NCBI GenBank assembly: GCA_016845225.1
Contig: JAERTB010000011.1
Coordinates: 1 to 48,863 of the forward strand
Direction: 5' to 3'
DNA length: 48,863 bases
DNA from: Candidatus Woesearchaeota archaeon
Lineage (GTDB): Archaea > Nanobdellota > Nanobdellia > SCGC-AAA011-G17 > UBA489
Below, piece after piece: positions 24,520 through 33,547 of the stretch. The notes below the pieces were generated by a model. The model saw only the letters and a program-made list of their open reading frames with translations. It was not told the origin of the DNA and made no database searches. The number at the start of each line of letters is the position of its first letter. Position 1 is the stretch's first letter. A program made the translations under genes and the position numbers.

Positions 24520-25947
24520 ATGAATAAAATTAGAACAGGTTTAACTTTCTCAGACGTATTATTAGTACCTAAAAGGACCCCTTTATCTTCAAGAAGTGAA
24601 GCAGACACTAAAACAAAAATAACAAAAAATGTTTCTCTAAACAATCCTTTAGTTAGTTCTAACATGGCAACAGTTACTGAACACAAAATGGCAATCGCCA
24701 TGGCAAGAGAAGGAGGAATTGGAGTAATTCACCAATTTGAAACAATTGAATCCCAAGTAGCAGAAGTAAAAAAAGTAAAGCGAAGTACCAGCTATATAAT
24801 TGAAGATCCGATAACGGCCCCATCAAATTTAACATTGGGTGATGCAGAAGACCTCATGGCGAGAGAAAGAGTAAATAGTCTACTAATAGTTGAAGATGAA
24901 AAATTAATCGGAATTTTAACACATAGAGATTATGTTTTTGAAACAAACAAAGAACAAAAAATATCTAACTTAATGACAAAAGAAAAGGACTTAATTGCAG
25001 CAGATCCAAAAATAACTTTAGAAGCAGCAAAGGAAGCATTACATCAAAATAAAATCGAAAAAATCCCACTAATAAACAAAGGAAAATTAGTTGGTTTAAT
25101 CACTGCAAAAGATATTCAAGTTTCAGAACATTGGCCAAACGCTTCAAGAGATAAAAAAGGAAGATTAAGAGTTGCAGCAGCAGTGGGTGTTAGAGATAGT
25201 TTAGAAAGAGCAACTGCGTTGGTTAAAGCAGGAGTTGATCTAATAGTTCTTGATGTTGCACATGCACATTCAGATTTTGTAATTAAACAATTAAAAAAAA
25301 TCAAATCAAAATTAAAAGTAGACGTTCTTGTAGGAAATATTGCAACAAAAACTGCAGCTAAAGATTTAATCAAAGCAGGTGCAGACGGACTAAAAGTGGG
25401 AATCGGTCCAAGTCCAGTTTGTACCACTCGAATTATTTCTGGAAGCGGAATACCTCAATTAACAGCAATTATAGATGTAGTTTCAGTAGCATATAAAAAT
25501 AAAGTTCCAGTTTGTGCAGATGGAGGCATGACCTATCCAGGAGATATTTCCAAAGCAATTGCTGCAGGGGCAGATACTATTTGTTCAGGTTCTTTTTTCG
25601 CAGGAACAGATGAAGCACCAGGATATATAATAATGAAAGATGGAAAAAGATACAAAAGATATATTGGAAGTGCCTCTTACGATTCAAATCATGAAAGAAA
25701 AGAAAAATTAACAAAAAAAAGATACAAAAACAAAATTGATGTGTTTGTAGAAGGTGTAGCAAATTTAGTTGATTATAAGGGTCCAGTAGATGAAATAATA
25801 AAATCATTAATCAAAGGGTTACAAAGTGGAATAAGTTATACTGGCGCTAAAAACATCAAAGAAATGCAAAAAAATTCTGAATTTATTCGATTAACTGCAA
25901 GTGGTTGGCAAGAAAGCATTTCAAGAGGGAAAAAACTTTCTGAATAA
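24520..25947 (+). CDS. guaB: Inosine-5'-monophosphate dehydrogenase
   Basis: A 475-aa enzyme that oxidises IMP to XMP with NAD+, the first step to GMP. The N-terminus (GLTFSDVLLVPKRTPL) and the catalytic barrel are clear; two CBS repeats occupy about residues 85-205 (LLIVEDEKLIGILTHRDYV and KIPLINKGKLVGLITAKDI). The catalytic Cys lies in GPSPVCTTR, slightly different from the usual GPGSICTTR. GGMTYPGDISKAIAAGAD binds the phosphate. The ATG is about 30 nt after ATTTATTTAAAG. The gene is normal in length and single. Confidence 0.95.
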   Translation: MNKIRTGLTFSDVLLVPKRTPLSSRSEADTKTKITKNVSLNNPLVSSNMATVTEHKMAIAMAREGGIGVIHQFETIESQVAEVKKVKRSTSYIIEDPITAPSNLTLGDAEDLMARERVNSLLIVEDEKLIGILTHRDYVFETNKEQKISNLMTKEKDLIAADPKITLEAAKEALHQNKIEKIPLINKGKLVGLITAKDIQVSEHWPNASRDKKGRLRVAAAVGVRDSLERATALVKAGVDLIVLDVAHAHSDFVIKQLKKIKSKLKVDVLVGNIATKTAAKDLIKAGADGLKVGIGPSPVCTTRIISGSGIPQLTAIIDVVSVAYKNKVPVCADGGMTYPGDISKAIAAGADTICSGSFFAGTDEAPGYIIMKDGKRYKRYIGSASYDSNHERKEKLTKKRYKNKIDVFVEGVANLVDYKGPVDEIIKSLIKGLQSGISYTGAKNIKEMQKNSEFIRLTASGWQESISRGKKLSE

Positions 25948-25977
25948 GTTTTTAAACTCGAATTAAACTAATATTCT

Positions 25978-26412
25978 ATGAAAACTGAAATTATCTGTGT
26001 CGGAAAAATAAAAGAGAATTATATGAAGTCAGCAATTGATACATATATCGAAAGATTGAGACCCTATTGCAAATTAGAGATAATTGAAGTTAAAGATTCA
26101 GATAAAGAAAAAGAATCAGAAAAGATATTAGAACTTCTAGAAAAGAGAACAAATTCTAAAATCATTACCCTCTCTGAAGAAGGCGATCAATTTTCTTCAA
26201 TAAATTTTTCAGAAAATTTCAAAAACCAAGAACAAGATTTAGTGTTCATAATTGGTGGTGCAGACGGATTAAATGATAAAGTTAAACAAACATCAAATCA
26301 AGTATTGTCATTATCAGGTATGACTTTCTTACATGACATGGCGAGATTATTTTTAATTGAACAAATTTATAGATCATATAAAATAATTAAAGGAGAACCA
26401 TACCACAAATGA
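25978..26412 (+). CDS. rlmH: RlmH-like 23S rRNA pseudouridine-1915 methyltransferase
   Basis: A 144-aa SPOUT methyltransferase. It starts with KTEIICVGKIKENY, and the SAM-binding knot is formed by FIIGGADGLND and the C-terminal SLSGMTFLHDMARLFLIEQIYRSYKI...GEPYHK, which matches the RlmH end (SLSxMTxxHxLxRxLLxEQxYRA...GxPYHR). It methylates N3 of pseudouridine 1915 in helix 69 of large-subunit rRNA. The stop overlaps the start of the DedA gene by 4 nt. Confidence 0.9.
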   Translation: MKTEIICVGKIKENYMKSAIDTYIERLRPYCKLEIIEVKDSDKEKESEKILELLEKRTNSKIITLSEEGDQFSSINFSENFKNQEQDLVFIIGGADGLNDKVKQTSNQVLSLSGMTFLHDMARLFLIEQIYRSYKIIKGEPYHK

Positions 26413-27038
26413 TTGGAGAATTATTAACTTCATTAGTAGCATTTTTAACCTCTACTGTAGGTTCATGGGGTTACATAGGAATTTTTATATTAATGACAAT
26501 TGAAAGTTCATTTATTCCATTTCCAAGCGAAGTTGTTTTGGTTCCAGCAGGAATTTTAATTACCACAGGAGAAATGAGTTTAATACCTGTTGCATTAGCT
26601 GCACTTTTAGGAAGTGTACTTGGAGCATTCATAAATTATTATTTGGCATTAGGTTTAGGAAGAAAATTCATTCACAAATTAGTTAGAAAATATGGGAAGG
26701 CGCTATTATTGGCAGAATCGGCAATAAATAAATCTGAAAAATATTTTAACAAACACGGCGAATTAACCATATTTATTGGAAGACTAATCCCAGGAATAAG
26801 ACAATTAATATCTCTACCTGCAGGATTTGCAAGGATGAATCTATTCAAATTTACCTTATTTACCTTATTGGGAGCAGGAATTTGGTCAGGAATTTTAATT
26901 TATTTAGGAATAATATTTGGAAACAATATGGAATTACTTCATGCCAACATTAAGTTATTTACATCCATTGTGCTTAGTATTGGAGCATTAGTAATTGGAC
27001 TATACTTCATTTGGCAACAAAAACACAAAAACTGTTGA
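26409..27038 (+). CDS. DedA-family membrane protein
   Basis: A 209-aa polytopic protein with the DedA signatures: ESSFIPFPSEVVLVPAG near residue 35 (re-entrant loop with Glu) and FIGRLIPGIRQLISLPAGFARM near 122 (conserved Arg residues). DedA proteins are linked to phospholipid flipping across the membrane and to membrane energetics. It overlaps rlmH by 4 nt, an association that looks incidental. Length is normal. Confidence 0.9.
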   Translation: MIGELLTSLVAFLTSTVGSWGYIGIFILMTIESSFIPFPSEVVLVPAGILITTGEMSLIPVALAALLGSVLGAFINYYLALGLGRKFIHKLVRKYGKALLLAESAINKSEKYFNKHGELTIFIGRLIPGIRQLISLPAGFARMNLFKFTLFTLLGAGIWSGILIYLGIIFGNNMELLHANIKLFTSIVLSIGALVIGLYFIWQQKHKNC

Positions 27039-27076
27039 ACAATAATACTTAATAATTTCAACTTCTTCTTAAAATC

Positions 27077-27475
27077 ATGCCAGAATCCACCAAAAATGCA
27101 TTAAAATTCAGAATCAACAATATTTACAGAATTTATTTATTATTAAATTACTACCAGTCAAGTCTTCTAAAAAATTCACCACCCACTACAAAAAATATAG
27201 AAAAATTAACAGAAATAAAACAATTAATATTGAATTCAACGGAACCACACATACAACAAATTGCAGCAATACAAGATAGAGCATTACAGTCTGAAGATTA
27301 CATTGATCCATTAAAAATTTCTGCAGATATTTTAAGCACTGAATTTTTTTTTCAATCACAACCAAGAATTGAAGAAATATTAAACATTTATGAAACAAAC
27401 ATCAGAGGATTAATAGATGAATTTCAAATCAGTCCAATGGATCAAATGAAATTAAACAAAATTAGTTTTATTTAG
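27077..27475 (+). CDS. Hypothetical helical protein
   Basis: A 132-aa soluble, all-helical protein (NNIYRIYLLLNYYQSSLLKN, KISADILSTEFFFQ). No recognised family. A TATA-like AATACTTAATAATTT lies about 20-30 nt before the ATG. It abuts the convergent secreted Tyr/Gly-rich protein with no gap. Confidence 0.55.
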   Translation: MPESTKNALKFRINNIYRIYLLLNYYQSSLLKNSPPTTKNIEKLTEIKQLILNSTEPHIQQIAAIQDRALQSEDYIDPLKISADILSTEFFFQSQPRIEEILNIYETNIRGLIDEFQISPMDQMKLNKISFI

Positions 27476-27826
27476 CTACTCAAATCTTCTTTCAGATTCC
27501 CAACTCTTAAATCCTTGGTGATATTTACCTGCTTCTGAAGCATAACCGTATCTGTAAGGATTTCCGCCATAAACATTTCTTCTAGCAGAGTAATATTCTC
27601 CAGAATTCCAACCACTCCAACGATTATAACTTCCACATCTACTATAATGTCCATGATAACCAGGACAACTACCTACTGAATATCCATAATTTCCACCGTA
27701 ATGATTTTGATAACTATTAACTCCGTATGAAGGCCAAAAACCCCACCCATACCAAGCACTAACTTCAGAAACGCCAATTAGTCCAAAAACCATCAGCATT
27801 CCAAGTAAAATTAATATTTTTTTCAT
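27476..27826 (-). CDS. Secreted Gly/Tyr/Trp-rich small protein
   Basis: A 116-aa exported protein. The signal peptide is MKKILILLGMLMVFGLIGVS followed by a cleavage region EVSA. The mature part is rich in Gly, Tyr, Ser, Trp and His (WYGWGFWPSYG, HYGGNYGYS, CPGYHGHYSRCGSYNRWSG) with two Cys that may form a disulfide. The ATG at 27826 is preferred over an upstream codon at 27838 because it gives a clean signal peptide. Such composition fits a cell-surface or adhesive coat protein, but no family is recognised. Confidence 0.65.
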   Translation of the reverse strand: MKKILILLGMLMVFGLIGVSEVSAWYGWGFWPSYGVNSYQNHYGGNYGYSVGSCPGYHGHYSRCGSYNRWSGWNSGEYYSARRNVYGGNPYRYGYASEAGKYHQGFKSWESERRFE

Positions 27827-27953
27827 AATTAATAGCAATAAATCAATTATTTAAACCTTTCTTTTGTAACTACCAATAGATGATAACTTTTAGCCAAATA
27901 TCTTAAAATTAAGTAAAATAAAACTATTTAAACCAAAAATAAAACTCAGTTTT

Positions 27954-28538
27954 ATGAAAAAACAAACAATAACCTCATTATTATTCATATTCTTAACTGG
28001 GTTAGTATTTTTTAATCAAAAACAACCGTTCAACATAGATTTAATCGTAAATTCATTTCAATTTCCAACATTTACATTACCATTCTTACAATTCATCAGC
28101 AACATAACAGACACAATACCTATTGCAATAGCGACACTCTTCATTTTCTTTTACCTAAGAAAAAACAATAAACCAAAACAGTCTTTATTCGCATTAATAG
28201 TTTTAATAGGAGCAATACTAGTAAAAACGCTAAAATTAGCGATTTCGAGAGCAAGACCAGAAAACATAGATTATCAAAGTTTTCCGAGCGGGCATGTAAC
28301 CATGACCACTGTATTTTGTTCAGTTCTTTATCTAACAATAATCAAAGACCTAAAAAATAAAACAACAAAATTAATCTCAACAATAGTAATAATTTTACTC
28401 CCAATACTAGTGGCAATTTCAAGATTAGCATTAAATCACCACTGGTTCACAGACACAATTGCAGGGTTTTTGCTAGGAATATCAGTGTCATTAATTGGAT
28501 ATTCGTATATTTCCAACCATCATAAGTTATTTAAATAA
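27954..28538 (+). CDS. PAP2-family membrane phosphatase
   Basis: A 194-aa membrane protein with the full three-part PAP2 signature: KLAISRARP (KX6RP), PSGH (near residue 110) and SRLALNHHWFTD (SRX5HX3D). The family removes phosphate from lipid phosphates such as undecaprenyl/dolichyl pyrophosphate or phosphatidate. The active site should face outside. It precedes thrS by 20 bp on the same strand and may share its transcript. Confidence 0.9.
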   Translation: MKKQTITSLLFIFLTGLVFFNQKQPFNIDLIVNSFQFPTFTLPFLQFISNITDTIPIAIATLFIFFYLRKNNKPKQSLFALIVLIGAILVKTLKLAISRARPENIDYQSFPSGHVTMTTVFCSVLYLTIIKDLKNKTTKLISTIVIILLPILVAISRLALNHHWFTDTIAGFLLGISVSLIGYSYISNHHKLFK

Positions 28539-28558
28539 TATAATGATAAATTCTACAC

Positions 28559-30271
28559 ATGGATACAAAAGAGATACAGGATTACGCACTAAAACATAGT
28601 ACTTCTCATTTAATGGCTTCAGCAGTCAAAGAACTATATCCTAAAGCTAAATTAGCTATTGGCCCAGCAATTCAAGATGGGTTTTATTATGATTTTGATA
28701 ATTTAGAAATTTCTGATTCTGATCTAAAAAAAATAGAGAAAAAAATGAGACAAATAGCAGAAAAAAATCTTTCTTTCAAAAAATCAGAAACAACATCGAC
28801 AGAAGCAAAAAAAATTCTAAAAGATGAACCTTACAAATCAGAATTACTTAAAGATCTAAAAGGAAAAATCACATTTTACAAACATGGAGATTTCACAGAC
28901 ATGTGTGAAGGGCCCCACGTAAAAACAACAAAAGAGATTAGACATTTCAAGTTAACTAAATTAGCAGGAGCATATTGGAAAGGAAACTCAGATAACAAAA
29001 TGCTCACCAGAATATATGGAATAGTTTTCAAAACTGAAAAAGAATTAAAAGAATATTTACAATTATTAGAAGAAGCAAAAAAAAGAGACCATGTTAAATT
29101 AGGAAAAGAACTAAACCTTTTCTCATTACATCAAGAAGGTCCAGGTTTTCCATTCTGGCATCCAAAAGGAACTATATTATTCAATGAACTAAAAGATTAC
29201 CTAAGTAAACAAAACCATAAAAGAGATTATGATGAAATCATGACACCTCAAATTTTAAACGAAGAGCTATGGCATAAATCTGGACACTATGATAATTTTA
29301 AAGAAAATATGTATTTTGTAGATATTGATAATAAATCCTACGCGGTTAAACCAATGAACTGTCCTGGAGGATTATTAATTTACAAAAAAGGATTACATTC
29401 ATACAGGCAATTACCAATAAAAAATGCAGAATTTGGATTAGTTCATAGGCATGAACTTTCAGGAGTTTTACATGGTTTATTTAGAGTTAGATCATTTACC
29501 CAAGATGATGCACATGTTTTCTGTACACCGGAACAATTACAAACAGAAATTGAAGATTGTATTGACTACATTCAAGAAACGTACAAAGACTTTGGATTCG
29601 AAGAAATATTAACATTTATTGCGACTCAACCAGAAAAATCAATTGGTTCAAAACAAGATTGGGATTTAGCAACAAAATCATTAGAAAAATCATTAGAATC
29701 ATGTAAATTAAAATACGACATCAAAGAAGGTGAAGGTGCATTTTACGGTCCAAAAATAGAATTTAATATTAAAGATGCATTAGGAAGATTATGGCAATGT
29801 GGAACAATTCAAATTGATTTTTCAATGCCTAGAAGATTCGAAGCAACTTACGAAGCAAAAGACAATTCAAAACAAACACCAATCATGATTCATAGGGCAG
29901 TAGTAGGCTCATTAGAAAGATTTACAGGAATATTAATTGAGCATTATGCGGGAAAATTCCCATTATGGTTAAGTCCTGAACAAGTAAGAGTATTAACAGT
30001 TACAGAAAAAAATGATAAATATGCCAAAGAAACATTCAAAAAAATAAAAGAAGCAGGATTAAGAGTTTCTTTAGATATTAAACCAAACTCAATCAGTAAA
30101 AAAGTAAGAGAAGCGCAATTAGAAAAGGTAAATTACATGATTACCATTGGAGACAAAGAACAAGAAAAAAACACTTTAGCAATAAGAACAAGAGAAGGAA
30201 AAGTTAAATTTAACGTAAAGATTGAGGATTTCATTAAAGAATTAAAAGAAGAAATAACAAAAAAACAATGA
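28559..30271 (+). CDS. thrS: Threonyl-tRNA synthetase, bacterial type without TGS domain
   Basis: A 570-aa enzyme. It opens directly with the bacterial-type N2 editing domain (HSTSHLMASAV, GPAIQDGFYYDF, CEGPHV), so the usual N-terminal TGS domain (about 60 aa) is missing. The class II core holds the zinc ligands: Cys in KPMNCPGG, His in RHELSG and His in MIHRAVVGSLERF. The anticodon-binding domain is at about 475-570. The editing motif HSTSH (HxxxH) and the downstream Cys are intact, so it should proof-read Ser-tRNA-Thr. Most archaea use a different ThrRS with another editing domain. The stop overlaps the next gene by 4 nt. Confidence 0.93.
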   Translation: MDTKEIQDYALKHSTSHLMASAVKELYPKAKLAIGPAIQDGFYYDFDNLEISDSDLKKIEKKMRQIAEKNLSFKKSETTSTEAKKILKDEPYKSELLKDLKGKITFYKHGDFTDMCEGPHVKTTKEIRHFKLTKLAGAYWKGNSDNKMLTRIYGIVFKTEKELKEYLQLLEEAKKRDHVKLGKELNLFSLHQEGPGFPFWHPKGTILFNELKDYLSKQNHKRDYDEIMTPQILNEELWHKSGHYDNFKENMYFVDIDNKSYAVKPMNCPGGLLIYKKGLHSYRQLPIKNAEFGLVHRHELSGVLHGLFRVRSFTQDDAHVFCTPEQLQTEIEDCIDYIQETYKDFGFEEILTFIATQPEKSIGSKQDWDLATKSLEKSLESCKLKYDIKEGEGAFYGPKIEFNIKDALGRLWQCGTIQIDFSMPRRFEATYEAKDNSKQTPIMIHRAVVGSLERFTGILIEHYAGKFPLWLSPEQVRVLTVTEKNDKYAKETFKKIKEAGLRVSLDIKPNSISKKVREAQLEKVNYMITIGDKEQEKNTLAIRTREGKVKFNVKIEDFIKELKEEITKKQ

Positions 30272-30831
30272 TAGAGCCAAAAAAAGATATTGAGAGATTA
30301 AAAAATTCAAAAGAATTTAAAGATTGGAAAGAAAATCATAAAGAATCTTACCTTTCAGATTTCTTCTGTGTGTTAGATAAGGAATCAAGCGAAGATAACA
30401 TTTGGCAAATAGATTATTACAATCCAGAACAAGACACAATAACATCTTTTGAACTTCCAGCAGATAAAAGAAAAAGTCCAAAATTAAAAGAAGAAAACTC
30501 AAAAATATTCAAAAAAGAAGGAGACACTGTTCAAAAATTATCTTTATCAGAATTAGAATGGAGTGATGAAAACGTAATCGAAGTTGCAAAAGAATCCTTA
30601 AAAGAACAATTCCCTGGTGAGGCTCCAATGAAAACAATCTTAATCTTACAACATAGCAGAGACTACGATAAACCTATCTGGAATCTAACTTTTATGACTT
30701 CAGCATTAAATATGTTCAATGCAAGAATAGATGCTAAGAAGGGAAAGATAATCGATTCTTCACTAAAATCTGCAATGTCTCTAAAAAAAGAAATCTTGCC
30801 AGGTACAGATGAAAAACCTAAGGCAAGTTAA
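30268..30831 (+). CDS. Hypothetical protein, possibly PepSY-like fold
   Basis: A 187-aa soluble protein. The N-terminal two-thirds are charged and helical; the C-terminal part (IWNLTFMTSALNMFNARIDAKKGKI) has the strand pattern and the Asp-x-Lys-x-Gly-x-Ile ending of PepSY-like domains, though without a signal peptide. It overlaps thrS by 4 nt, so it is co-translated with the synthetase, and it overlaps the convergent nth gene by 4 nt. Function unknown. Confidence 0.6.
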   Translation: MIEPKKDIERLKNSKEFKDWKENHKESYLSDFFCVLDKESSEDNIWQIDYYNPEQDTITSFELPADKRKSPKLKEENSKIFKKEGDTVQKLSLSELEWSDENVIEVAKESLKEQFPGEAPMKTILILQHSRDYDKPIWNLTFMTSALNMFNARIDAKKGKIIDSSLKSAMSLKKEILPGTDEKPKAS

Positions 30832-31469
30832 TAGTATTTAGTTACACCATTCTTAGGACAAATTTTATTTAAAACACATTTACTACAGTTTGGAGTAGGT
30901 GCTTTACAAACCGCCCTTCCATGACTAACTAAAACATGATTAAATTCCAACCAATGTTTTTTATCAATTATTTTCATCAAATCTTTTTCAATTTTATCAG
31001 GATTATTGTTCTTAGTAAATCCCAATCTAAAACTTATTCTTTTAACATGGGTATCAACTGCAATGCCTGATGCAATTCCAAACCAATTACTCAACACAAT
31101 ATTTGCAGTTTTTCTAGCAACTCCATGCAATTTCAATAAATCATCCATCTTAGCAGGAATTTTTCCATCAAATTCTTCCACCAATAATTTACAAGTTTTT
31201 CTAATATTCTTGGCCTTATTTCTAAATAAGCCAATAGATCTGATATCATTTTGTAATTTCTCTAAGTTAGAATTAGCATAATCTTCAGCAGCTTTATATT
31301 TCTTAAACAAGTCTTTAGTTACAATATTTACCCGTTCATCTGTACATTGAGCAGATAAAATTGTAGAAATTAATAATTCTAGTGAATTCTGATGGTGCAA
31401 AGCTACTTTTTTCTCAGGATATTCTTTATCCAAAATTCTAAGAACTTTTTTAACATATTTCTCATCCAT
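30828..31469 (-). CDS. nth: Endonuclease III (DNA glycosylase/AP lyase)
   Basis: A 213-aa HhH-GPD glycosylase that removes oxidised pyrimidines. The helix-hairpin-helix is LHGVARKTANIVLSNWFG with the catalytic Lys; the catalytic Asp is in AVDTHVKR. The C-terminal 4Fe-4S cluster is complete with spacing C-X6-C-X2-C-X5-C (CKAPTPNCSKCVLNKIC). Length is normal. Convergent with the thrS-linked gene. Confidence 0.95.
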   Translation of the reverse strand: MDEKYVKKVLRILDKEYPEKKVALHHQNSLELLISTILSAQCTDERVNIVTKDLFKKYKAAEDYANSNLEKLQNDIRSIGLFRNKAKNIRKTCKLLVEEFDGKIPAKMDDLLKLHGVARKTANIVLSNWFGIASGIAVDTHVKRISFRLGFTKNNNPDKIEKDLMKIIDKKHWLEFNHVLVSHGRAVCKAPTPNCSKCVLNKICPKNGVTKYY

Positions 31470-31563
31470 ATCTCTTAAAAAAGAATCACTTATTTAATCC
31501 TTTTGAATTAAAAAACTCAAGAATATTGTACATTCAGACTCTAAAACCTCACTTCAAAACACT

Positions 31564-31581
31564 TATATACTGGAGTATATA
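31564..31581. promoter_or_regulatory. Palindromic promoter element TATATACTGGAGTATATA
   Basis: Perfect 8-2-8 inverted repeat forming the TATA region 10-27 nt before the ATG of the 216-aa gene. The same palindrome, with AG instead of GG in the centre, is at 34171-34188 before another unknown gene, and a degenerate copy lies at the Doc operon. A shared repressor is likely. Confidence 0.6.
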
Positions 31582-31590
31582 CTTTCACGC

Positions 31591-32241
31591 ATGCCTTCAA
31601 AACAACAGAAAGAAAGAATGGCGGAATATCTTGCAGATAGTTTAACTGCTGCAGGGCATAGCTTAATTGATTACGAAGTAGGACTAAATCATGGAAACAC
31701 TACAGCACATTATTTCAAATTAGATGATTCTAAAGAAAAAGGAGTTATGTTAATCAATGATTCAACAAAGTATAATGAAAAAAATACTAATGAACTAATT
31801 CAATTTACTAAAAATATGGGAATGATTAATCCAGCATTTGTAGTTTACAAAGATGGAAAACACTTTTTCAGATGCCCTGAATCAAATGAAAATAAACTTA
31901 AATCCTTAACAGGTAAGCTACATCCAAATAGAAGTTTAAAAAATTACATCGACAGATTACCTAGTGAATTTATTGAACCAACAAAAGCAGAAAGAAGAAT
32001 AAGAACTAGTGGATTTTTACAATACTATCAACCAAAATCAGAAAGATTGGATGAAATGTTAGTAACATTTGGTTTTGAAATTCCAATACTTGATTATTCA
32101 CACATCAGTTCAGAAGAAAGATATGGGCCAGTTAGAAAACCTTCAGATAGATATTTCTTAACAGAAAATAGATTTAATATGCCTGGTGCATTAGAATTAG
32201 ATATTGAAAGAGATAGTTTCTTAAGAAATCCTAAAAACTAA
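31591..32241 (+). CDS. Hypothetical protein with palindrome-controlled promoter
   Basis: A 216-aa soluble protein of unknown family, with no signal peptide or membrane helix. The middle region (HYFKLDDSKEKGVMLINDST, AFVVYKDGKHFFRCP) has alternating strands, and the C-terminal third contains many Arg and Tyr (RIRTSGFLQYYQPKSERLDE). The N-terminal helix (QQKERMAEYLADSLTAAG) is charged. The ATG is 10 nt after a palindrome that overlaps the TATA box and is also found upstream of the 202-aa gene at 33548-34156. It overlaps the 3' end of the convergent DUF167-like gene by 11 nt. Confidence 0.6.
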   Translation: MPSKQQKERMAEYLADSLTAAGHSLIDYEVGLNHGNTTAHYFKLDDSKEKGVMLINDSTKYNEKNTNELIQFTKNMGMINPAFVVYKDGKHFFRCPESNENKLKSLTGKLHPNRSLKNYIDRLPSEFIEPTKAERRIRTSGFLQYYQPKSERLDEMLVTFGFEIPILDYSHISSEERYGPVRKPSDRYFLTENRFNMPGALELDIERDSFLRNPKN

Positions 32242-32447
32242 TTACTTTTTTCTTACTCTTCAACCCTTTAATTATTTTAACAGGCGATTTATAATTTCTT
32301 GTAAAAAATTTAATAATTTCTAAGTTAGCTTCACCATTTTCAGGTTTACCCTTAACATTTAACTTAACAACACCGTTTTTTTCAGAAATAATTTCTGTTT
32401 TTTTTACATCCAGTTCTCTTAACATGAACTTCAACAGTTTTAACCAT
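32231..32447 (-). pseudogene. DUF167/YggU-like protein with a frameshift in an A8 run
   Basis: The body of the gene reads KKTEIISEKNGVVKLNVKGK, PENGEANLEIIKFF and IKGLKSKKKVISF, matching DUF167 (UPF0235). In the open frame the start is only TTG (32434) or ATG (32425) and the first strand is lost. In the other frame an ATG at 32447 encodes MVKTVEVHVKRTGCKK, a proper DUF167 N-terminus, which runs into the main frame if one base is skipped in the run of eight A at 32398-32405. So the gene is either broken, carries a base-call error, or slips on the A-run during translation. The function of DUF167 is unknown. Confidence 0.6.
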
Positions 32448-32536
32448 AATAGGAAATTTAACGTAGATAAGCTTAAAATCTTTTCTGAAAAAATAAAACG
32501 AATAAATTATTTAAACAATTAAATCCCCTAAAATAC

Positions 32537-32782
32537 ATGGAATACAAACAATTAATTATTTCATCAGGTGATGAAAAGGGATCGTTTAGGTACAGAGTAA
32601 GGGGCGAAGAAGATGTTTATTACACAAAAGGGTTAGCAGATTTAGTTGATCAAATTAAAGATGTAAATATTGTTTACTTAATTGAAACACCTATCTACAC
32701 CAGAATAACAAGAGAAGACAAAGAAATTTTAGAGGGTCTTAGAAATAAATTAATTGAAGATGATTTAGAGTATATGGTTTAA
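32537..32782 (+). CDS. Hypothetical protein
   Basis: An 81-aa acidic protein (MEYKQLIISSGDEKGSFRYR...) with alternating strands and a C-terminal helix. No recognised family. It is convergent with dphB, overlapping by 4 nt. A TATA-like ATTATTTAAACAA lies about 20-30 nt before the ATG. Confidence 0.55.
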   Translation: MEYKQLIISSGDEKGSFRYRVRGEEDVYYTKGLADLVDQIKDVNIVYLIETPIYTRITREDKEILEGLRNKLIEDDLEYMV

Positions 32783-33513
32783 ACCCTAAATCTCTCTACA
32801 CACTCTTCTTCCATAAAATGCATATCTCCAGGAACAATTATGCATTGAGGTTTTTTATCGACAGAGATAGTTCCAGCACCACCATACTTAATCTCGGGTT
32901 TAGCTCCGCCTAATCCTCCACAAACAACAACCATTTCAGTACCACTCATTCCATGTTTAATTAAATAATCCAATCCATCCCTAGCAGTCATTAAATTAAA
33001 TTCTTCATTTTCATTTTTTACATCTAATAATATCAAAGTATGTAATCCCATTTTTTGATTTTCCACCATCATTTCATAAGGGCTAGAAATTCCTTCATTT
33101 TCTTTAGGAATTGTTACAACCCGGCCATATTTATACAAACTCATTCCAACAATGCCAACAGCACCCAAAATTCCTGCATTATCAATTACTTTTGATTCTA
33201 CATCCATTTCTTCTGCTCTTCTAAGAATATCTAAATGTGTTGTTGCACCCAATGGACTTCCAACAATTAACAAAGCAACATTACCTTCTCGTGCAGGCAT
33301 CAACATATCATCTTCACAATTTTTTTCAACTACATCTCTATCAGCAAAAATTATTTCCTTACCATAGAATTCTTGCATTTTTTCAATATCAAAATCAACT
33401 TGTTTACTAGTGTAGCATTCTAAAAAAACTTTATCACAACTCTTTACTGCTTCTAAACCCTTCACAGTAATATCTCTCTCATCTCCCATTCCAATACCTA
33501 TTAAGTAAAACAT
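32779..33513 (-). CDS. dphB: Diphthine synthase
   Basis: A 244-aa SAM-dependent methyltransferase of the tetrapyrrole-methylase fold. The N-terminus MFYLIGIGMGDERDITVKGL and the motif VGSPLGATTH (SAM loop), then AVGIVGMSLYKYGRVVTIP, are those of archaeal DphB. It trimethylates the aminocarboxypropyl-histidine of elongation factor 2 to make diphthine. The last step, amidation, needs Dph6, whose domain is encoded about 5.5 kb away in the AsnB-Dph6 fusion. Length is slightly below the usual 255-265 aa. Confidence 0.93.
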   Translation of the reverse strand: MFYLIGIGMGDERDITVKGLEAVKSCDKVFLECYTSKQVDFDIEKMQEFYGKEIIFADRDVVEKNCEDDMLMPAREGNVALLIVGSPLGATTHLDILRRAEEMDVESKVIDNAGILGAVGIVGMSLYKYGRVVTIPKENEGISSPYEMMVENQKMGLHTLILLDVKNENEEFNLMTARDGLDYLIKHGMSGTEMVVVCGGLGGAKPEIKYGGAGTISVDKKPQCIIVPGDMHFMEEECVERFRV

Positions 33514-33547
33514 ATATATTAGAGAATTCCACAGTATAAAAAGTTAG

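Noticed and set aside
25116-25427. Open frame of 103 aa antisense to guaB
   Set aside because: Shadow frame of a conserved gene; Ser/Thr/Ala-rich by mirrored codon use only.
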